A stretch of 64,000 nt of DNA from Neocallimastix lanati (nom. inval.). Its lineage: Eukaryota > Neocallimastigomycota > Neocallimastigomycetes > Neocallimastigales > Neocallimastigaceae. Under the pieces are notes generated by a model. It had not been told where the DNA came from, ran no database searches, and worked only from the letters and a program-made list of their open reading frames with translations. The position numbers and the translations under genes are program-made. This document shows, one piece after another, positions 55,445 through 64,000 of the stretch (position 1 is the first letter of the stretch; each line of letters opens with the position of its first letter). The DNA is taken from the NCBI GenBank assembly GCA_016946835.1, contig JACVTC010000050.1, forward strand, positions 1,025,001 to 1,089,000, given 5' to 3'.

Positions 55445-58400
55445 TTAATTGAAAATAAAATCAGTAAAACATTTCATTTTTGGTCCAGATATCACTTTAG
55501 TTAAAGGATAAGCTAACATAGTATCGGAGGATATATGTTCTAAATTTATTTCTTTTCTATTTATTTTCTCTTGAATGTATTTGTAATCAATGTCCATGTG
55601 TTTACATCTACCTTTTGTATTTTCATTTTCAGCGATATTTTTACAAGATTTATTATCAACTTTAATTTTTAAATTAATTTCTTTATTGAATATTTCTTTT
55701 AGTAATTTCTTTAATTTCATTCCTTGTTTTGCACATTCAGTTAATGCAACATATTCTGCTTCAGTGGTTGATAATGTGATGCTCTTCTGAGTTTCAGATT
55801 TCCATGAAATTGGACTTTTTCCAAATAAGAAAATGTATCCACTGGTAGATTTTCTTGTTTCTTCATCGCCAGCGAAATCAGCGTCTGAGTAGGCAATTAA
55901 ATTTTTACTTCCATAGTAATAAATAGATTTTTCTTTAGTAGATTTTAAATATCTTAAGATCATCAATGCTGATTTTAGATCAACTTCTGTTGGGTTTTCG
56001 GCGTGTCTTGCAGCTTGATTAACTGCAAATGAGATGTCTGGTCTTGTTTTTGTTGAAACAAATAATAAAGCGCCAATAATAGATTTATAATCTGTTACGT
56101 TTACTGGTGTTGAATTTTCTCTTTCTTCTAAAGTAATTTATCTACATGGGTTGTTAATTGGTTTTGTCTTATTCATTTTGTAATTCTTAATTAATTTTTC
56201 AATGTAGTCTTGTTGATTAATTTTATATCCTTCTTCAGTTTTAAAAATATTTATTCCTATAATTTTGTTAGCTTCCGTATCTTTTGAAATTTTATATTTT
56301 TCTTTTAATTTATTGCTTATATATTTAATTTCTTTATCTTCTCCAGTAAGTAAGATATCATCAACATAAAGACATAATATAGCACATAAATTTCCATTGT
56401 GATATTTTGTAAATAAACATTGATCAATACTCAATTGTTTTAAGCCAATATTTTTTAAATAACTTGATATTTCTTTATACCATTGTCTTCCGGCTTGTTT
56501 CAAACCATATAGAGTCTTATTTAATATCCAATATTTTCCAGAATTATAATTTTTATCTCCTTCTGGTATGTCCACGTATATTTCTTCTTCTAATTTGGCA
56601 TTTAAATAAGCAGCCTTTATATCCATTTGTCTTAAGTTCCATTTGTATTGTGATGCGATGGCAATTGCAATTCTTAAACTATCTGCTTCAATTGTTGGTG
56701 AATATGTTGATGTATAGTTAACACCTTTTCTCTGTTTGAATCCACGAGCAACTAATCTTGCTCTTTTAACACCATTATCTTTAGTAGTAAATACCCATCT
56801 AGTATCAATTAAAGTAGTATCTTTAGGAATATTATTAACTATTCTCATTACTTTTTGTTCATACATATTATTGATTTCTTTTTTAATTGCATCTTTCCAT
56901 TTATTTGAATCGTTAGAATTTATTGCTTCATCATAACTCTTGGGATTAACTGTTTTAATTAGTAATACTTTGTTTTTCTTTATTGTTAATTGTTCATTAT
57001 CATTTGTATTTTCTTTTTCATTTAAATCAATGAATTTTCTTTTGTTATTATTTTTATGAGTATCGGTATTTTCCATTTCATTATTTTCTAAATTATTTTT
57101 GTTATTATCTTGAATATTTATAGCCATATCATTACTATTAGAATTATTTAAATTGTTGTTTGAACTTTTATCAATTAATATATCAGAGTTTTGATTTGTG
57201 TTTAAGTTTTCATGTTTTTTATTCAAATTCATATTATTATTAATATTGTTATTAATGTTATTGTTGTTATTGTTTAATATAATTTTATTATTGCCATTAA
57301 TAATTTCTCGGTTGTTATTATTTGAATTATTTGAATTATTTAATTGATCATAACTGTCTTTTTCCCCCTCAATTGAATAATTCGAAGAAAAAATAGAATT
57401 AATATATTCTTCTGATAGAAAGGTAGTATTAATAGTTCCAGGAATATTTTCCAAGAAATAAACGTCTCTAGCTGATACAATACAGATAGAAGATAAATCT
57501 AAAATACGATAACCAGTAGAGTCCGAAGCATAACCAAGAAAAATTCCAGGTTTAGAATTATTTTCAAATTTATTCTTTTTATGATTATTATAGAAATATA
57601 CTCTGCAACCAAAAACACGTAAGTGTGAAATATCAATAGGTTTGTTGAAGAAAACTTCATCTGGGATTTTTGAATTATTACCTTGATGAGGATTAAGGTT
57701 ATATAAACGACATGCGCATAGAATAGCAGAATCCCAAAAATTAAGAGGTAATTTGGCAGAATTAAGTAGCGTGGTTGCACAATTATTAAGAATTTGATTA
57801 ATTCTTTCTGAACGACCATTTTGTTGTGGGTAGCCAGGAGTTGAATGAATTAATTTTATACCATTTTCGGAAAGGTACTTGTTGAAATTTTCATTTGTGT
57901 ATTCGGTTCCATTGTCGGTTTTTAAAGTTTTAATTGTAAATTCAGTTGTATTATTCATTAATTTGTGAAATTTAATAAATGCGTTATAAACATCAGATTT
58001 ATTTTTTAAAAGGTAAATCCAGCATTTTCTACTATAGTCATCCATAAAAGTTACGTAGTAATTGAAATCGTTATAGAATGTTTTTAATTTACCAACTACA
58101 TCGGAGTGTACAAGTTGTAGTGGTTGTGTGGTACTGTTTTCAATTGCATAAAATGGTTTTCTTCTCATTTTGCTGATTTTACATTGAGTGCAGTCCTTTT
58201 TGTTGTGAATACACGTGTGATTTAAAACAAATTTTTCAATATCTTTATTATTGTTGAAGTGACCTAATTGTGCATGCCAAAGATCATAATCGAAATTGCT
58301 AATATCAATATTTAAAGATTTATACATTTTAAAGGGAGTAGTGTATAATGAGAAGAGATTTTCTTTGTCGGCATAAATTTTCGCAACTGGTTTATTGTTT

Positions 58401-58627
58401 TTGAATAATTGAAGTCTATCCTTATTTAAATATTCATCGAAATCGATAATAATGGTAAAATTATTTCTGACAAGATAATGTGTTGAAATTAAGTTATTTT
58501 TGATGTTTGGTGCATAGTGGACTTTTGAGAGTTTGAAATCGAAATTTTTAATAGCACCATTATATGTTCCTACTTTTACAATTTTGTCAGATTTTCCGTC
58601 AGGATAGGTGATTGTAACGAAACTCAT
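55445..58627 (-). pseudogene. Copia element C pol (integrase-RT-RNase H), one in-frame stop, 5'-truncated
   Basis: A single frame of 1061 codons from ATG 58627 to the stop at 55445-55447, broken only by TAA at 56140-56138 after NNPCR. It starts inside the protease (ITYPDGKSDKIV, LISTHYLV), so the DTG site and Gag are missing. Integrase: HAQLGH, CTQC, HSDVVG, KTDNGTEY and NGRSERIN, with exactly 35 residues between second Asp and Glu. RT: RWVFTTKD, ARLVARGFKQ, TYSPTIEA, MDIKAAYLNAK, LYGLKQAGRQW and LYVDDILL. RNase H: AYSDADFAG, KSTSGYIFL, STTEAEYVAL and KHMDIDYKYI. The linker is Asn-rich with long codon repeats. The near-intact frame points to recent loss of activity. Confidence 0.88.
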
Positions 58628-59260
58628 TGTAATAATTTAATTAAAAAATTATAATTAAATTATTAATCATTAATATTAGCTCTAACTGCTAATATTAAAG
58701 GTTTAGAAAAGAATCATACTTACCTATGGTTCTTTCTAATTATCGAGTTTATTATAACGAATTATAATAGACGAAACACTAAAATTGATAAGGAAAAGTT
58801 TTAATTATAAAATTTGTTTTATTAAAATAATTTGTTTTATTTTTTATTAAAAATTTTAAATGTTAAAACTTATTGTTATTATTATTATATTATAATTGTT
58901 ATAATAATAACTCTTGATTTCTCAAAGAGAACTCAAGAGCCTTATTTATACTTTTTTGTCAAAATAAGGTTAAAATCAAAAGGGGTTCTAATCTTAACAA
59001 ATCTCTTATCTAGGAAAAGACTAGAAGAAAAACCTAGATAAGTTTTTTGATCGATATTCTATCCATATCGATCATCGTGTTAATTAAGTAAAACCGATTA
59101 CTTTTAAGAAGTAATTGGAAAAACCTTAATTAACCGATTACTTAATCTAATATAATGATCGTGTAACGAATCGTAGATGGTAGACTCGGGGTTGACACTT
59201 AGATATTTAAAATCAAGCAGGGGGGGACGGATATTACCCTGCTTTGATTTTAAAAAAAAA
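58628..59260. other. Run of six stem-loops upstream of copia C
   Basis: Perfect or near-perfect inverted repeats follow one another: 58671-58697 (TAATATTAGC arms), 58911-58939 (13-bp arms, one mismatch), 59005-59042 (CTTATCTAGG arms), 59048-59074 (TGATCGATAT arms), 59079-59134 (GTTAATTAAG arms with an inner ATTACTT/AAGTAAT stem), and 59206-59254 (about 17-bp arms, one bulge, around AAGCAGGG). The region is less A/T-biased than its surroundings. It holds no clear gene or matching LTR. It may be the 5' part of another element or a structured transcript. Confidence 0.6.
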
Positions 59261-60188
59261 TAATTCTTTATTAAAAGTTATTTATTTTTTTTTATTAATA
59301 TAAAAGTTTATTATTTAAAGTACACACATTTAATTTTTAAGAAATTGTTACAATATTTATATTTTTTTATAAATTTAAAGTATAATTAATTGTTTATAAT
59401 TTAAGTAATTTTAGAGAATTATTGAATTAATTTTATATCAATAATTCATTTTTGTTTTAATTTTTATAAATATAATAATATAATATTCAAATATAATTTA
59501 ATTAAAAATAATTATAAAATAAATATATAGAAAATAGTTTTTACTATTTTCTTTGATATTTTTAAGTTAAATAAATTGATTTTAAAGATTAATATAATAA
59601 ATTTAATAATCTTTAATTATTTTAAATAATACTTGTAATTATTTTCAAAATAAAATAAAATTTTTATAATATTTAATTAATAAATTTGATAATATTTAAA
59701 TAATAATTTTTATAATAAGTAAAAATTTTTAATAATAATTTTTAATAATAAATTTAATTAATAATCTTAATAATTTTATAATAATATTTAATAGTTATAA
59801 TAAATAAATTTTTATAATAATATTTAATAATTTTAATAATTTTATAATATTAATAATTTATAATAATTTTTAGAATAATATTTAATTAATAATTTTAATA
59901 ATTTTATAATAATTTTTATAAAATATTTAATTAATAGTTTTAATAATTTAGTATCTTAAAAGTATAATTTTAATATTTACAATTGTATTTTAATATATAC
60001 ATATATTTAATAATATAACAATAAAGTAATTAATTAAAATTTATTTACATTATTTATAAGTGTAAATTAATTTATATCAAAATAAATTAAATTTACAATG
60101 AGGTTTAGGTTATGAAGAATATAGGAAAGTACAATTTAGTAAAGAATTATTAATAATAAAATAAAGGTTATTAATTCATTCTTTACCA
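59261..60188. other. AT-rich non-coding DNA
   Basis: Repetitive TTTAATAATTTTATAATAAT-type sequence between about 59500 and 59960. No gene seen. Confidence 0.6.
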
Positions 60189-60774
60189 TAGATGATACGA
60201 TATTTTTATTAAACATCAATATCAATATTTATTTTATTTTATTTGGACGATAACAGTAGGGAATAATTGACAAAATAATATATTCTAATATTATATAGAA
60301 TAATACACACAATAATAATATTCACACTTTAATATTTAGTTTATTTATTTTATTTATTTATTATCATTATTATCATTCATCAATAAAAATACATCATCAA
60401 TATAAATAGTTGTTAATTAGTTAAAATATAATTAAATCATTCAATAAAATATAATTAATTACTAAAATCTCTCATATTATTAATGTAAACTAAATATAAA
60501 ACTACATTAAACTATACTAATAAACATGTTTATAGGTTAAATTATTAATAAACTAAATTAATATTAATAAAAGAACCATTTCTTAAACTATTATTATTTA
60601 CTAACTATATATAATATTACTAAATTATTATTAACCAATAAGATTTTATCAAATAATTCCTAACCTAAGTTTCACTAAATTATGGTGTTTATGGTGGTAC
60701 CGTATCAAAATGCCCCCACTGAAATTAGACTTCGTCCCTTGAAGTCACCAAAATTTAGTTACTTTCATAAATTT

Positions 60775-60830
60775 TTTTTTTTAATATTTTTTTTTTTTTT
60801 TTTTTTTTAATAAATTTTTTTTTTTATAAT

Positions 60831-60907
<77 letters not shown>

Positions 60908-60949
60908 AAATTTTTTTTTTTTTTTTTAATAATTTTTTTTTTTTATAAT

Positions 60950-60985
<36 letters not shown>
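60775..60985. repeat. Poly-T block with TAATAAA spacers
   Basis: Runs of 8-30 T are separated by short ATAATAAA-type spacers, tandemly repeated, just inside the 3' LTR of the Gag-only element. Confidence 0.9.
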
Positions 60986-60990
<5 letters not shown>

Positions 60991-61129
60991 TTTATATAAA
61001 TATATAATAAATTTTTATAATAATAAATTTTTAAACTATATATAATAAAAATAAATATATTTCAAAATTTTAAATTTTAATTTTGAAATTTGAGATTTTG
61101 AAATTTCAAATTATTTAATTAATTATTAT

Positions 61130-62659
61130 TTATTTATTTTTTTTTTTTTTTGTATTATTTTCCATTCCAAAATCCTTTTTCTTTAAATCTTCCACGTTAC
61201 ATATAAAATTATTATTATTGTTATTAGCATTATTATTATTATTGTTATTAAATACTAAATTATTATATCCATTTTCAAAATTTATATTTCTATCATCATT
61301 TTTATTTTCATTAGAAGCGTAAGTCACATTTTTCTCAACTCCAGGTTTATTAATATTATAACTGAAATTACTAATTCGGTTTTCTGAATTCTTTTCACAA
61401 TTAATTATATTATTTTTGTTACAATTATTATTATTATTATTGTTATTATTGTAATTATTAGTTCCATAATAAACAAAGTTATTGTTTCTATTATTACTTC
61501 TATAAGAATTATAACTGTTATTTCTCTCATTATGATTATTATTATTATTTTCATCTCTACAATTATTATTATTACTATCACTGTTATTATTAGTATTTAT
61601 TCCATAATTATAATTATTATTATTACCAAGATTATTATACCAATTTCTATTTTTGATATTATTATTTTTAGTCCAATAAAAGTTTTTATTGTTGTCATAA
61701 TTATTAAATTCATACCTTTGAATGTTTAACTTATTATTTTGATAATTATTATTATTATTACTCATATAATTATTTAAATTATTCTGTTTATTTATATTAA
61801 TATCGTTTTGTTTATTATTCCAATTACCAACATTACCCGAATAGTTTCCATTATTATTATAATAATAATAATTATTACTATTTTTACCAAATAATTTATT
61901 ATAATTATTTTTATTATATAAAAATATTTTTTTCTTATTAAAATTTTCCCTATAATTACTTCTTTTATTCTTTTCTATTATTCCTTTTTCTTCCATTATT
62001 GATAATTCTTTAAATGAATATTTACAATTGAATGCCTTGTGGCCTATTTCATAACATCTAAAGCACATTAATTTATTATTTTTCTTATTAATATTATTAT
62101 TATGATAATTTATATAATTATTTTTATAATTTTGTTTATAATTATTAAAATCTATTTTGAAATTTAATTTCTCTTCAATTCTACTGGCCTTTTCCGCGAT
62201 TTTAATTGCTTCTTCAATATTTTCACATTCTTGCTCTAATACTTTTAAACATGGATATATTCTTGGTTTAATTGAGTTTATATAATCTTCTACTGTAATT
62301 AATTTTCTCATTTCTTTATCAATATTTTTATACTTTCTAATATAATTAATATTAAATATTGGTATTGGTTCCTTTAATACCCAAATTTTATCGTTCTGAG
62401 TGATTCCTAAATATTTCTCAAATTCTTCTTTAATAATTTGAGTTGATGGATAAGTTTTATTTTCTCCATTTTCTTCTATACTTTTTAAAACTTCTTTAAG
62501 AGCATAATCCATACATTCTTGCATAAATATAAGTCTTCGTTTAGGATTCTGGATATCCCATAGATCCATAACTTCTTCGAAATCATGTATCCATAAGTCA
62601 ACATCTTTACCATAATTTTTCAATAATGGTAAATTTCTTAACAACTTATAGATATCCAT
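61130..62659 (-). CDS. Retrotransposon Gag protein
   Basis: A 509-residue frame; the only gene of the LTR element around it. Residues 1-170 are a helical capsid-like Gag domain (MDIYKLLRNLPLLKNYGKDV, WIHDFEEVMDLWDIQ). A CCHC zinc knuckle (CFRCYEIGHKAFNC) lies at about residue 200. Residues 210-490 are Asn-rich low-complexity sequence with scattered Tyr, a likely disordered RNA-binding or phase-separating tail. Known role of the family: particle assembly and RNA packaging. The frame is fully open, in keeping with near-identical LTRs. Confidence 0.88.
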   Translation of the reverse strand: MDIYKLLRNLPLLKNYGKDVDLWIHDFEEVMDLWDIQNPKRRLIFMQECMDYALKEVLKSIEENGENKTYPSTQIIKEEFEKYLGITQNDKIWVLKEPIPIFNINYIRKYKNIDKEMRKLITVEDYINSIKPRIYPCLKVLEQECENIEEAIKIAEKASRIEEKLNFKIDFNNYKQNYKNNYINYHNNNINKKNNKLMCFRCYEIGHKAFNCKYSFKELSIMEEKGIIEKNKRSNYRENFNKKKIFLYNKNNYNKLFGKNSNNYYYYNNNGNYSGNVGNWNNKQNDININKQNNLNNYMSNNNNNYQNNKLNIQRYEFNNYDNNKNFYWTKNNNIKNRNWYNNLGNNNNYNYGINTNNNSDSNNNNCRDENNNNNHNERNNSYNSYRSNNRNNNFVYYGTNNYNNNNNNNNNCNKNNIINCEKNSENRISNFSYNINKPGVEKNVTYASNENKNDDRNINFENGYNNLVFNNNNNNNANNNNNNFICNVEDLKKKDFGMENNTKKKKNK

Positions 62660-63390
62660 TTTTATTTTTTTATTTATATTATATACTTTTTTTTTTTTGT
62701 TTACTATTATTAATTATACAATATTTTTATTTTTATTATTTTTATTATTACTTTTTTTTATATATATATTAAACTTATTTTATTATTTATTATTATGTAT
62801 TATTATTATTCTATAAATATTATTTTCATATTATCTTGTTACTGTCACGCCCGGATTCTCCACCAAAATTATGATACGATATTTTTATTAAACATCAATA
62901 TCAATATTTATTTTATTTTATTTGGACGATAACAGTAGGGAATAATTGACAAAATAATATATTCTAATATTATATAGAATAATACACATAATAATAATAT
63001 TCACACTTTAATATTTAGTTTATTTATTTTATTTATTTATTATCATTATTATCATTCATCAATAAAAATACATCATCAATATAAATAGTTGTTAATTAGT
63101 TAAAATATAATTAAATCATTCAATAAAATATAATTAATTACTAAAATCTCTCATATTATTAATGTAAACTAAATATAAAACTACACTAAACTATACTAAT
63201 AAACATGTTTATAGGTTAAATTATTAATAAACTAAATTAATATTAATAAAAGAACCATTTCTTAAACTATTATTATTTACTAACTATATATAATATTACT
63301 AAATTATTATTAACCAATAAGATTTTATCAAATAATTCCTAACCTAAGTTTCACTAAATTATGGTGTTTATGGTGGTACCGTATCATAGA

Positions 63391-64000
63391 ATTGGTATGG
63401 TTCATATAATTTTAGGAATATAATAATAATTAACACAAATAATAAAATTACAATAAAAAAAATAATTTGTTTTAAAATCAATATTTATTTATTTAAATTT
63501 ATAAAAGAAAAATAATAATATAATTATTTATTTAATAAAAAGAAAGTTATTCATTATATTTTATTTCACTAAAATTACATGTATTTATATTTTTTTATCA
63601 AATTAAAATTTGTAAAGCCTAACTATTTTTTTAATAAACTAATTACTAATTATTTTTATAAATAAAACATTTAAATTGAAATTGAATTATTATTTAAGTT
63701 AATAATATTATTGTTATAAATAGTAGTTATATATTATTGAATTATTAATTATTTAATAATAGTTTAATACTAATATATATAAAATAAAAATAAAGAGATT
63801 ATACAGAATATTTTATTGTGGTTTAGTTAAATTTAGTAATTAAAAATAAATTTAAATTGATAACGAAAATTTTAATAACTAATTAAATAGATTTGATTAT
63901 TTTCAATATAACATAATACAAAAGAAATATAATATTAATATATTAAGTGGGCAAGGACAATATTCTTGGCTAAAGATTTTTAATACATTATAATGGAATC
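63391..64000. other. AT-rich DNA at right edge
   Basis: No gene recognised. ATTGGTATGGTTCATATAAT follows the target duplication. The last 60 bp (GTGGGCAAGGACAATATTCT) are less A/T-biased and may be the start of something cut off by the window. Confidence 0.5.

Larger units (their letters stand above)
60193..63386 (-). mobile_element. Complete Gag-only LTR retrotransposon (3194 bp)
   Basis: Two 515-bp LTRs (60193-60707 and 62872-63386) differ at only two positions I can find. In minus orientation they start TGATACGGTACC and end TCGTATCA. TAGA lies outside both ends (60189-60192, 63387-63390), a 4-bp target duplication. The primer site after the 5' LTR is TGGTGGAGAATCCGGG, which fits the 3' end of a tRNA including CCA. 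The polypurine tract AGTGGGGGCATTT precedes the 3' LTR. The only gene is a Gag; no protease, integrase or RT. Such gag-only elements (TR-GAG type) must borrow pol. Probably Ty3/gypsy-related from its end-primed tRNA site. Confidence 0.93.

Noticed and set aside
61532-61729. Plus-strand Ile-rich frame
   Set aside because: Antisense shadow of the Asn codon runs in Gag.

Overview
The window is extremely AT-rich eukaryotic DNA. Host genes are broken by many short GT-AG introns, intergenic DNA is made of homopolymers, (AAT)n and (AAAAT)n arrays, and transposable elements fill much of the space. The gene set (fungal-type homoserine kinase, NatB subunit NAA25/Mdm20, Ubx5/UBXN7-like protein, RNA polymerase III subunit Rpc17/Rpc9, a secreted leucine-rich-repeat protein built from one exon per repeat) and FLYWCH-type Mutator-like (MULE) transposases best fit an early-diverging fungus, most likely an anaerobic gut fungus (Neocallimastigomycota). 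This assignment is an inference from composition and gene style.

Layout. 1-7.1 kb: an (AAAAT)n higher-order satellite, a MULE end-pair carrying an inverted piece of the same satellite, then a decayed MULE with a broken transposase. 8.9-10.3 kb: a four-exon RPC17/RPC9 gene on the minus strand. 11.1-17.0 kb: a nearly intact 5.9-kb MULE with 9-bp target duplication, an open transposase gene and its own 2-kb (AAAAT)n block; it sits in the junction between an (AAT)n tract and a solo LTR. 17.3-23.9 kb: a Ty1/copia element (LTR, primer site, gag, protease, integrase, RT), broken in several places and 3'-truncated. 24.4-26.0 kb: a piece of another copia element ending in RT, abutting an RNA-ligase gene fragment. 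28.0-33.1 kb: the LRR gene. 34.5-37.2 kb: two non-autonomous LTR elements, one young and one old. 38.6-39.6 kb: THR1 with one frameshift. 40.8-42.3 kb: an unusually GC-rich intronless D123/CDC123-like plus ZZ-finger gene. 42.8-43.3 kb: a tRNA-derived SINE with a 16-bp target duplication. 43.5-44.9 kb: a WD-repeat-like fragment joined to the RNase H end and LTR of a copia element. 45.3-48.6 kb (minus) and 49.9-54.5 kb (plus): the UBX-domain gene and NAA25, diverging from a shared 1.4-kb spacer that holds a perfect 29-bp inverted repeat. 55.1-58.6 kb: a 5'-truncated copia element whose pol is open except for one stop codon, preceded by a run of six stem-loops. 60.2-63.4 kb: a young LTR element that encodes only Gag.

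The housekeeping genes act in amino-acid synthesis, co-translational N-terminal acetylation, ubiquitin/Cdc48 processing and Pol III transcription, with no obvious shared pathway. The most informative part of the window is the mobile-element biology: elements repeatedly lie at (AAT)n tracts, MULEs carry satellite blocks, and nested insertions can be put in order from target-site duplications. All exon boundaries were read by eye from splice sites and protein continuity. Where only approximate positions could be set, this is stated.
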